Assembly: GCA_022824305.1 (NCBI GenBank)
Contig: JAJEAD010000072.1
Location: 1 to 33,234 of the forward strand
From: Gammaproteobacteria bacterium
Lineage (GTDB): Bacteria; Pseudomonadota; Gammaproteobacteria; HK1
Length of the DNA: 33,234 nt
Reading direction: 5' to 3'
Shown: positions 16,112-23,351 of the stretch, in pieces
Layout: the number at the start of each line of letters is the position of its first letter
Position numbering within the stretch: position 1 is the first letter of the stretch
Translations under genes and position numbers: made by a program
Notes under the pieces: model-generated
The model's input: only the letters and a program-made list of their open reading frames with translations
Told to the model about the DNA's origin: nothing
The model's database searches: none

Positions 16112-17227
16112 ATGCAAATTCCAATCCCGGACTTGGTTGACATCACCAGCTTGAGAGATATCACGCGTGAGAGTCAAATTCCCACGCCGTGGTCCTCAGG
16201 ACAGGAAGTCATCAGGGCAGTGCGTGATGCGTGGGCAAACGGCGAAGCGGAGTTGCCGTGGGTACGGCCCTGGGGGAACCCCAAGCACGACGTGTACACC
16301 GGGGCAATGCGCCACAGCGCAGAAGCGCGGCCAGCAAACATCCGCGCCCCTGCCGTGCCATTCGGACTGCGCGATCAGCTACGGCTGCTGGCCTTGCGCG
16401 ACCACAAGAAGTATCGCACCAACTACTGGATAGGTAATCGCGCAATCGATGAGCTCCAGGTAGAGCTTCGCCCGGGGGGGAAGCAGAGGTTCGTGGCACT
16501 CGTCGCCGACCCCCAATCGGGACGCTCGAAGTCGTACAAGGATTGGACAGAGCGGTTGACCGTGAACATCGACGAGATTGAGCCCAGCGAGTTGACCCGA
16601 ATCGGCGTGTCGGTGCAGGCGCGCGACGAGAAGACCGGTGACGACTCCGAGAGAGACTCACAAGCTGCGATCACACTGAGCAAGAAGCTCTCTTCCAGCC
16701 CTGAGCCAATGGGGGTACAGGTCAGCCACAGTACGGGATATAGCGCGTTCTACAGGCCAGCAGAGGATCGGATCGTCATTCCCCAAAAGTCAGTATTCGA
16801 TACCTCCCATCACTACTGGGCGACGTTGTTTCACGAGCACGTTCATGCGATCGCCCATCCCAAGAGGTTGGGACGCAAGGAGCCGGCGGTGTTCCCGGGA
16901 ATCGGCAAGCTCGATCAAGATGAACGCTACGCCTACGAAGAGCTCGTCGCGGAATTGGGAGCAGCACTCACCTGCGAGGCATGCTCGGTCGACGGACGGG
17001 AAGAGCTGCACAATGCACCAGGGGGGCACGCACGTTACATCTCCGGCTGGGCGGCACTCTTACGTCGGTTCGATGGATGCCTCGAAGCGGCGCTAGACGA
17101 TGCGAGTCTCGCAGTGCGGTGGATGTTGGCCAAACCCCGAGCAAGGGCAGCACAAGCACGAATGCGTAAAACACAGGAACGGTTGAACGTGCGCTTCACT
17201 AACGCGTACCTCAGTGAAAATGCCTGA
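16112..17227 (+). CDS. ArdC-like antirestriction protein (zincin metallopeptidase)
   Basis: A 371-residue protein. The C-terminal half has the zinc-peptidase helix at residues 241-245 (ATLFHEHVHAIAHPKRLGRK) and the second helix with the third ligand (YAYEELVAELGAALTCEA, near Glu277-281), then HARYISGWAALLRRF. This set is diagnostic of ArdC/DUF1738 proteins. The N-terminal half (LPWVRPW near residue 48, YRTNYWIGNRAI near 101) is a diverged form of the ssDNA-binding domain. Known ArdC proteins come from conjugative plasmids and protect incoming DNA from type I restriction. Here the gene sits directly before hsdM and overlaps it by eight bases, so its product and the methylase are made together. 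GGGAGG precedes the ATG. Confidence 0.8.
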   Translation: MQIPIPDLVDITSLRDITRESQIPTPWSSGQEVIRAVRDAWANGEAELPWVRPWGNPKHDVYTGAMRHSAEARPANIRAPAVPFGLRDQLRLLALRDHKKYRTNYWIGNRAIDELQVELRPGGKQRFVALVADPQSGRSKSYKDWTERLTVNIDEIEPSELTRIGVSVQARDEKTGDDSERDSQAAITLSKKLSSSPEPMGVQVSHSTGYSAFYRPAEDRIVIPQKSVFDTSHHYWATLFHEHVHAIAHPKRLGRKEPAVFPGIGKLDQDERYAYEELVAELGAALTCEACSVDGREELHNAPGGHARYISGWAALLRRFDGCLEAALDDASLAVRWMLAKPRARAAQARMRKTQERLNVRFTNAYLSENA

Positions 17228-19205
17228 CCACAACTACTTCGCCAACCTGATCTGGCAGATTGCCGACCTACTGCGCGGTCCCTATCGGCCACCGCAGTAC
17301 GAGCGCGTCATGCTACCAATGACCGTGCTGCGCCGATTCGACTGCGTGCTCGCACCGACCAAGGCAAGGGTTCTGGAGGAATTGGACCGACGCAAAGCCA
17401 AGTTCGATGGTGAAGCCCTGGAGTCGTGGCTAAACCGCGCCGCCGGCCAGCGATTTCACAACCGCTCGAAGCTCGACTTCAGGAAGCTCAAAGGCGATCC
17501 GGACAACATCGAGTGGAATCTACGCAGGTACATAAGAAAGTTCTCGAAGAACGTGCATGACATCTTCGATTCCTTCGAGTTCGAGAGCGAGATCGAGAAG
17601 ATGCACGAGGCGAACATCCTATACCTCGTGGTCTCCAAGTTCGCCGACATGGACCTGCATCCCGCGGCGGTCCCCAACGAGCAGATGGGGCTCATCTTCG
17701 AGAACCTGATTCGCCGCTTTAACGAGCTGGCAAACGAGACCGCGGGTGACCACTTCACTCCGCGCGAGGTCATCCGACTGATGGTGAGCATTCTGTTCAT
17801 CGAGGACGATGCATTGCTCGCCACACCCGGAGCCGTGCGCAAGCTGCTCGACCCCGCATGCGGCACTGGCGGCATGCTCGCAGAGGCGCAGAACTACCTG
17901 CGCGAGCACCACGGCGCGGCAAGGCTGTTCGTCTACGGCCAGGATTACAACAAGCGCGCCTTCGCCACCGCCGCGTCCGACATGCTGATGAAGCAGGTGG
18001 ACCACAACGGCAGCGGCGACAACATCCGCTTCGGCGACAGCCTGACCGAGGACCAGTTTGAAGGAGAGAAGTTCGACTACTTCCTCACCAATCCGCCCTT
18101 TGGCGTGGACTGGAAGAAGCAGCAGAGGGAGGTCAGGCAGGAGCACGACGAGCGCGGGCTCGACGGCCGCTTCGGTGCCGGACTGCCCCGCGTCAACGAC
18201 GGCACGCTGCTCTTCCTGCAGCACATGTGGGACAAACGCGAGCCCGTACGCCCGAAGGAGCACAAGCACGGCTCCCGACTCGCCATCGTTTTCAGCGGCT
18301 CGCCACTTTTCGCCGGGGGAGCCGGCTCGGGGGAGAGCAACATCCGCAAGTGGCTCATCGAGAACGACTGGCTTGAGGCGGTCATCGCCCTACCCGAGCA
18401 GATGTTCTACAACACCGGTATCGGCACCTATGTCTGGATCCTCACCAACCGCAAGGAACGGCGGCGCAAGGGCACGATCCAGCTTCTCGACGCGCGCGAG
18501 CTCTGGACACCCGGCGGCAGCGCGGAAAGCAAGCGCAGCCTCGGCGACAAGCGTCGCCACATTGCGGCGCACCAAATCGAGGAGATCGTGCGTCTCTACG
18601 GGTTCTTCGAGGAGAACGAGCGCTCAAAGCTCTTCGACAATGACGACTTCGGCTATACGCGGGTCACGGTCGAAAGACCGCTGCGCCTATGCTACCGGAT
18701 GACCATTGAAGACAAGGCTCGCTTCCTCGATGCCAGCCCGCATCTCCTCGACGACGTACAGGCCATCGACAAGACGCTGGGGCGGGAGCCGATGCGCAAC
18801 TGGAATTCAGTGTGGCGCGACATTGAGAGTCTTCTGCGCGCGAACGAGTCACGCTGGAAGGCAGCCGAGCGAAATCTCTTCCGCAGCGTATTCACGGATA
18901 AGGACCCGGACGCCGAAGCGGTCCTGAACGGTACGAGAAAGGACCACTTCGAGGCAGACCCTGCACTGCGCGACTTCGAGAACGTACCCCTCAAGGACGA
19001 CATCGACGACTACTTCGAGTGCGAAATCCGCCCTCACGTGCCGGACGCCTGGATAGATCGGGAGAAAGATAGGATCGGTTACGAGATCAACTTCAATCGC
19101 CATTTCTATAAGTATACGCCGCCACGGTCCTTGGATGAAATCGATGCGGACCTGAAACAAGCAGAAGAGGAGATTGCACGCCTGCTGAGCGAGGTCGTGG
19201 AATGA
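17220..19205 (+). CDS. hsdM: Type I restriction-modification system, methyltransferase subunit HsdM
   Basis: A 661-residue N6-adenine methyltransferase that, with HsdS, methylates host DNA at the recognition site. The order is the N-terminal HsdM domain (HNYFANLIWQIADLLRG), then the SAM site LLDPACGTGGMLAEA near residue 210, then the catalytic NPPFG near 291. The C-terminal segment from about 440 onward is longer than in short HsdMs and is largely helical. I start at the ATG at 17220; a GTG at 17214 is in frame, but the upstream remnant copy confirms MPDHNY as the true beginning. The ribosome site is poor, so translation probably depends on the overlapping ardC-like gene. The stop overlaps hsdS as ATGA. 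Confidence 0.94.
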   Translation: MPDHNYFANLIWQIADLLRGPYRPPQYERVMLPMTVLRRFDCVLAPTKARVLEELDRRKAKFDGEALESWLNRAAGQRFHNRSKLDFRKLKGDPDNIEWNLRRYIRKFSKNVHDIFDSFEFESEIEKMHEANILYLVVSKFADMDLHPAAVPNEQMGLIFENLIRRFNELANETAGDHFTPREVIRLMVSILFIEDDALLATPGAVRKLLDPACGTGGMLAEAQNYLREHHGAARLFVYGQDYNKRAFATAASDMLMKQVDHNGSGDNIRFGDSLTEDQFEGEKFDYFLTNPPFGVDWKKQQREVRQEHDERGLDGRFGAGLPRVNDGTLLFLQHMWDKREPVRPKEHKHGSRLAIVFSGSPLFAGGAGSGESNIRKWLIENDWLEAVIALPEQMFYNTGIGTYVWILTNRKERRRKGTIQLLDARELWTPGGSAESKRSLGDKRRHIAAHQIEEIVRLYGFFEENERSKLFDNDDFGYTRVTVERPLRLCYRMTIEDKARFLDASPHLLDDVQAIDKTLGREPMRNWNSVWRDIESLLRANESRWKAAERNLFRSVFTDKDPDAEAVLNGTRKDHFEADPALRDFENVPLKDDIDDYFECEIRPHVPDAWIDREKDRIGYEINFNRHFYKYTPPRSLDEIDADLKQAEEEIARLLSEVVE

Positions 19206-20488
19206 GTCTATTGAACTGGACGGATGACCTTCCGGAAAATTGGGAGGTCAAGCCACTTCGCACCGTTGCCCACTACGTAATCAGTAATGTCGACAAAGTG
19301 ACACACGAGTACGAACATCCTGTGCGGCTGTGCAATTACGCTGATGTTTACCACAGTGAGTTCATTACTCTCGACCTTGACTTCATGCGTGCCACCGCCT
19401 CTGAGGCGGAGATTGAGAAGTTCGGCGTGAGAGTAGATGACGTTCTCATCACCAAGGACTCAGAGTCATGGGATGACATCGGTGTTCCTGCTCTGGTTCG
19501 GCAAACGAGTGATGATCTCGTTTGTGGCTATCACCTCGCACTCATTCGCGCCTTTCCGGACAAGGTGATGGGAGCCTTTCTGTTTCGCTGCCTCCAGGCA
19601 AATCCGGTACGAGTACAGTTGGAGTTGACTGCGAACGGCGTAACGCGCTTTGGAATCCCAAAGTCCGGAATCGGATCATTGAGGTTGCCAGTGCCACCGC
19701 TTCCCCAACAGCACGCCATCGCCACCTACCTCGATTCCGAATTAGCTTGGTTGGATGCACTAGTAGTGGCTAAGGAGCAAGTGCTGTCCCTACTCGCGGA
19801 GAAACGTCAAGCCCTCATCGCCCGCGCTGTTACCACGGGCCTGAACCCAGATGCCCCGTTCCGGAACTCTGATGTCCCATGGCTTGGTAAGATTCCAGCA
19901 CATTGGACGACTGAGCGCGCCAGATGGCTTTTCGAAGAACGTGACGAGCGCTCCGATACAGGTGACGAGGAGCTCCTTACCGTATCCCATCTCACTGGCG
20001 TAACCCCACGTTCGGAGAAAGATGTCAACATGTTCGAGGCAGCGACGACGGAGGGATACAAGCGTTGCGCTACGGGCGACCTGGTAGTCAACACACTTTG
20101 GGCATGGATGGGGGCGATGGGCGTGGCGCCAGTAGACGGCATCGTCAGCCCGGCATACAACGTATATGTTCCTGGTACTCTACTTGATTCCAGCTACATT
20201 GATGCTCTGGTCCGTCTGCCAGTCTTCGCTCAGGAGGTGACACGACATTCGAAGGGTGTTTGGTCATCTCGACTGCGCCTCTACCCGGAAGGTTTGTTTG
20301 CTGTAGTGCTCCCTGTGCCACCACTCGAAGAACAGCACGCGATAGTCGACTATGTCGCGAGCAGCTCAGGGCAACTGGATGAACTGCGGAAGGTTACAGA
20401 AAGGAGCATCTCACTCCTGAAGGAACGTCGCGCTTCTCTAATTGCAACAGCTGTCACTGGCCAGATCGAGATGGAGCACACAGCATGA
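19202..20488 (+). CDS. hsdS: Type I restriction-modification system, specificity subunit HsdS
   Basis: A 428-residue specificity subunit that chooses the bipartite DNA target for both methylation and cleavage. It has two target-recognition domains, each followed by a conserved helical spacer. The first spacer begins VPPLPQQHAIATYLDSELA near residue 166 and the second VPPLEEQHAIVDYVASSSGQ near 373; both run into similar ALIARAVT / SLIATAVTG ends. The domain starts are LPENWEVKPL and IPAHWTTERARW. The target sequence cannot be predicted by eye. Base composition is lower in GC than the flanking chromosome. It overlaps hsdM before it and the PtuA-like gene after it, both by four bases. Confidence 0.92.
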   Translation: MSLLNWTDDLPENWEVKPLRTVAHYVISNVDKVTHEYEHPVRLCNYADVYHSEFITLDLDFMRATASEAEIEKFGVRVDDVLITKDSESWDDIGVPALVRQTSDDLVCGYHLALIRAFPDKVMGAFLFRCLQANPVRVQLELTANGVTRFGIPKSGIGSLRLPVPPLPQQHAIATYLDSELAWLDALVVAKEQVLSLLAEKRQALIARAVTTGLNPDAPFRNSDVPWLGKIPAHWTTERARWLFEERDERSDTGDEELLTVSHLTGVTPRSEKDVNMFEAATTEGYKRCATGDLVVNTLWAWMGAMGVAPVDGIVSPAYNVYVPGTLLDSSYIDALVRLPVFAQEVTRHSKGVWSSRLRLYPEGLFAVVLPVPPLEEQHAIVDYVASSSGQLDELRKVTERSISLLKERRASLIATAVTGQIEMEHTA

Positions 20489-21753
20489 GAGTGACGCGCC
20501 TTAGTCTGGCGAATGTTCGTGCGATCCAGGTAGCGGAGCTTGGTTTCCAGCCCGGTTTCAACTTGGTTGTAGGCACCAACGGCGTAGGAAAAACTACGAT
20601 TCTTGATGCCTTGGCGGTTTGCCTCTCCGCTTTCGTTCGGCGCACCAACACGCTTCGAGGACGCCCGGAGGGCTTTCATTTGCTCGACATCCGCATGGGT
20701 GCGAATGCCCTGGATGTTGCTTGTGATGTCGAAGCCGATGTGCGGACTGCGCGATACAGCTACTCGCTTCACAAGTCTCGCAAGAGCTCCGTACCGCGCG
20801 AGGAAAAGGCGGGCATGCCTCGTGAACAAGTGCATAACACGCCCGATTGGGCTGAGTTCGTTGGAGCATCCCCGCCAGCGGTAGCCGGGGGCGAGCCGGG
20901 GGGACGCCCCCTAGCCATCCTGTTCTCGACGAGCCGCGCAGCACCGTCGACGAGGGCGCCTCCAAAGAGTGCGACAGATGGCGGCATCAAAAGCGCATTC
21001 TCGCACGCCTTGTCGAATCGTAGGGGGCTCCATCTCGCGGAGTTCGAGGACTGGATGCGAGTACAGGAGACTCTGAGTATGGAGCAGCCCGCGGCGAACC
21101 ACGTGCTGAGCGCATTCGACAAGGCGGTGACACGATTCCTCCCGGACTACCGGAACCCGCGTCTGGGCGGAGAGAGCACAAGTGGCAGCTTTCTCCTGGT
21201 CGATCGCGGCGCCGCGACGCTGCCGGTCCGACTACTCTCCGACGGCGAGCGAGGCGTGCTCGCGATGGTGATGGACCTGACCCGCCGCCTGGCGCAGGCC
21301 AACCCGGAAATGACCGACCCCGCCGCCGAGGCTGAAGCGGTCGTTCTGATCGACGAGATCGAACTTCACCTTCATCCAGGATGGCAGCGGCGCATCATCA
21401 GGAACCTCACCAAGACATTCCCGAAGTGCCAGTTCATCGCGACGACGCACTCGCCGCAGATTATCGGCGAGCTTGAGCACGACCGAATCCACATCATGGC
21501 CGAGGGGGAGGTCTACTCGCCGACCCATTCGTTCGGCGTGGATTCAAGTCGGGTGCTGGAAGAGATTATGGACGCGGATCCGAGGAACAAGAAAGTGAAG
21601 ATCTTGCTATCGAAGATATCTCGGACAATCGGAGACAACAGTTACGACGATGCCCATGCGTTGCTCACCGGCTTGGCGAACCTTCTGGGGAGAGACGACC
21701 CGGAGGTGACGCGCATCCGAACCCTACTCGACTTCATGACGGGCGATGCATGA
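20485..21753 (+). CDS. ptuA: PtuA-like AAA/SMC-type ATPase (Septu-type)
   Basis: A 422-residue P-loop ATPase of the ABC/SMC-like AAA group. Walker A is GTNGVGKTT (residues 30-38), the signature-like LSDGERGVLAMV is at about 251-262, Walker B VVLIDEIELHLHP at 286-298, and ATTHSPQIIG near 319. The helical insertion between is short, as in PtuA and unlike true SMC proteins. Its partner, encoded with a four-base overlap, is an HNH protein of the PtuB/TIGR02646 type, which is the Septu pairing. In Septu the ATPase holds and licenses the nuclease until phage infection. The ATG overlaps the hsdS stop as ATGA, so it is translated within the restriction operon. The name is by family and pairing; a different AAA-HNH pair is possible. 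Confidence 0.8.
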   Translation: MRVTRLSLANVRAIQVAELGFQPGFNLVVGTNGVGKTTILDALAVCLSAFVRRTNTLRGRPEGFHLLDIRMGANALDVACDVEADVRTARYSYSLHKSRKSSVPREEKAGMPREQVHNTPDWAEFVGASPPAVAGGEPGGRPLAILFSTSRAAPSTRAPPKSATDGGIKSAFSHALSNRRGLHLAEFEDWMRVQETLSMEQPAANHVLSAFDKAVTRFLPDYRNPRLGGESTSGSFLLVDRGAATLPVRLLSDGERGVLAMVMDLTRRLAQANPEMTDPAAEAEAVVLIDEIELHLHPGWQRRIIRNLTKTFPKCQFIATTHSPQIIGELEHDRIHIMAEGEVYSPTHSFGVDSSRVLEEIMDADPRNKKVKILLSKISRTIGDNSYDDAHALLTGLANLLGRDDPEVTRIRTLLDFMTGDA

Positions 21754-22397
21754 GAGCGATCGCCAAGGGACCGGAGCCGACGAGCTTGACCACGCACCGC
21801 CTGACTCCACATGGAGACTACGACAACTACGCGGACAAGGACGCGCTTCGACCTTCGCTGTCGACGGAGCAACGGGGCCTGTGCTGCTACTGCATGGGAC
21901 GCATCGAACCGGATGCGAGCTCGATGAAGATAGAGCACTGGCGATGCCAAGCGTACTATCCTGGCGAGCAACTCAGGTATCGAAACCTGCTCGGCGCTTG
22001 TCCTGGAGGAGAAGGCCAGCCGCGCAAACTCCAGCACTGCGACACACGAAAGGGGAACCAGGATCTGCGTTGGAACCCCGCCGACTCAGACCGTGACATC
22101 GCAGCGAGACTGAGCTACCGAGCCGACGGCACCATCGTGTCGGACGACTGCCAGTTCGATCGCGAACTCAACAATGTGTTGAACCTCAACCTTCCCATGC
22201 TGAAGTGGAGACGGAAGGGAGTCCTGGATGCGGTTCTCGAGTGGTGGAAACAAGAGAAGCGCAGGCTTCAAGGCCCCGTGCCGAGAGCGCGGATAGAACA
22301 CAAGAGAGACAAGTACACGGCTGGAGCCGGTGAACTCGCTCCGTACTGCCAGGTTGCGATCTGGTGGCTGCAACAGGGACTCGCAAAGGCGCCGTGA
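21750..22397 (+). CDS. ptuB: PtuB-like HNH endonuclease (TIGR02646 family)
   Basis: A 215-residue HNH nuclease. The zinc-supported beta-beta-alpha core is clear: Cys45-x2-Cys48 (GLCCYCMGRI), IEHW with His63, the Asn of YRNLLGAC at 79, then HCDTRKGN at 96-103 closing the fold. This exact pattern defines TIGR02646, a family found in restriction loci and as the PtuB effector of Septu and of retron Ec78. Expected role is DNA (or tRNA) cleavage when released by the ATPase. It overlaps the ptuA-like stop by four bases (ATGA). Length is normal and all motif residues are present, so it looks active. Confidence 0.82.
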   Translation: MRAIAKGPEPTSLTTHRLTPHGDYDNYADKDALRPSLSTEQRGLCCYCMGRIEPDASSMKIEHWRCQAYYPGEQLRYRNLLGACPGGEGQPRKLQHCDTRKGNQDLRWNPADSDRDIAARLSYRADGTIVSDDCQFDRELNNVLNLNLPMLKWRRKGVLDAVLEWWKQEKRRLQGPVPRARIEHKRDKYTAGAGELAPYCQVAIWWLQQGLAKAP

Positions 22398-22502
22398 AGA
22401 TCGACACAGTACGAAGACCGCCTCCGAGACCGCCAACTGGGCAGATCTCCCACCGCTCCTGATAGGCAATTCCCCGCAGATGTTCAGAAGAGGAAGGACA
22501 CC

Positions 22503-22724
22503 ATGAACAGACGCTTGACCGCGATCGTCGAGCGGGAGGGCGACGGATACGTCGCCCTGTGCCCGGAAGTGGACGTTGCCAGCCAAGGAGATACCGTGGC
22601 CGAAGCCCGCGACAACCTCGCCGAAGCGCTGACCCTGTTCTTCGAGACCGCCTCCGTCGGGGAAGTCGGCAGGCGCCTGCGCAGCGAAGTCTACGTGACC
22701 CACGTCGAGGTCGCTGTTGGCTAG
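22503..22724 (+). CDS. hicB: HicB-family antitoxin
   Basis: A 73-residue protein with the partial RNase H fold of HicB: IVEREGDGYVALCPEVDVAS, then QGDTVAEARDNLAEALTLFF. HicB binds and blocks the HicA RNase and often represses its own promoter. The short form here lacks a C-terminal DNA-binding domain. GAGGAAGGA precedes the ATG. The adjoining hicA, overlapping by eight bases, is interrupted, so this antitoxin may be left without an active partner. It lies 105 bases after the ptuB-like gene; those bases hold no clear feature. Confidence 0.85.
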   Translation: MNRRLTAIVEREGDGYVALCPEVDVASQGDTVAEARDNLAEALTLFFETASVGEVGRRLRSEVYVTHVEVAVG

Positions 22725-22935
22725 GCTGCGAGTTCTCTCGGGCCGGGTGGTCTACCGGATTCTCGCGGCCCACGGCTTCGCGTAGGTCAGAAGGCGCGGC
22801 AGCCACGTGGTGGTGCAGAAGGCCGACGCGGAAGGCACGGTGACCGTGCCGGTGCCGGATCACGTGGAGTTGCGCACCGGCACGCTGATGTCGATCATCC
22901 GCCAATCTGGCGTGCTTCGTTCGGAATTCGAATGA
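22717..22935 (+). pseudogene. hicA: hicA toxin with in-frame amber codon
   Basis: Seventy-three codons in frame give a HicA-like double-stranded-RNA-binding RNase: RVLSGRVVYRILAAHGFA, a TAG at 22783-22785, then VRRRGSHVVVQKADAEG and VTVPVPDHVELRTGTLMSII. The catalytic His (GSH) lies after the stop, so a terminated product cannot be active. The start would be TTG at 22717, inside the end of hicB. Everything else is intact, with no frameshift, so the mutation is recent, is a sequence error, or the amber codon is read through. Start codons after the stop are not convincing. Confidence 0.8.
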
Positions 22936-22940
22936 GGACC

Positions 22941-23012
22941 ATGGAGCGGGCCGGCGAAGCCGCCTTCGAGACTGCCATCGAAACACATCTCCTATTCGCA
23001 GGAGCGGGATGA
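22941..23012 (+). pseudogene. 5' remnant of an hsdR gene
   Basis: From the ATG at 22941 the sequence reads MERAGEAAFETAIETHLL, aligning codon by codon with the first 18 codons of the intact hsdR at 23352 ([17 protein letters not shown] after its GTG). I count 40 of 54 bases identical. Similarity then stops and the frame ends at 23012. It begins five bases after the hicA stop, which suggests that an older hsdR once followed hicBA directly. It is more diverged than the hsdM stub. Too short for function. Confidence 0.78.
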
Positions 23013-23067
23013 CGCCTTGGCCGGGAAGAATCCCGACGCGCTCAAGTCATGAAGAGGAGAGCGAACC

Positions 23068-23295
23068 ATGAACTGGCGCGATCACATCACCGTGGATCCC
23101 GAAGTCTGTCACGGCAAGGCGTGCATCGCCGGCACGCGAATCCTGGTGACCACGATTCTGGACAATCTGGCGGCCGGTATGGATTCGGAGGAAATCACAA
23201 GGAGCTACCCATCGGTTTCACCTGAAGCCGTCCGAGCGACACTCTCGTATGCCGCAGCGTTGGCCAGCGAACGGGTTGTATCATTCCAGCAGTAG
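23068..23295 (+). CDS. DUF433 family antitoxin-like protein
   Basis: A 75-residue protein with the DUF433 pattern: ITVDPEVCHGKACIAGTRI, then DNLAAGMDSEEITRSYPSVS and VRATLSYAAALA. It is a small winged-helix-like fold, usually encoded beside a Mut7-C/PIN-like DUF5615 toxin and taken to be its antitoxin. No DUF5615 gene follows; hsdR starts 57 bases downstream. GAAGAGGAGAG gives a strong ribosome site. As an orphan it may act as a regulator of hsdR, or be a leftover from a lost toxin-antitoxin pair. Confidence 0.82.
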   Translation: MNWRDHITVDPEVCHGKACIAGTRILVTTILDNLAAGMDSEEITRSYPSVSPEAVRATLSYAAALASERVVSFQQ

Positions 23296-23351
23296 AGAGC
23301 GTGGTCAGCTCTGGCTAGTGGAAGAAACACGCATTCGAGTGCGCCAGTGAA

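Noticed and set aside
15879..17346. Recent direct duplication of the hsdM start caused by insertion of the ardC-like gene
   Set aside because: Most differences in the first 27 codons are silent, so the copies diverged under selection; a recent insertion duplicate would be nearly identical.
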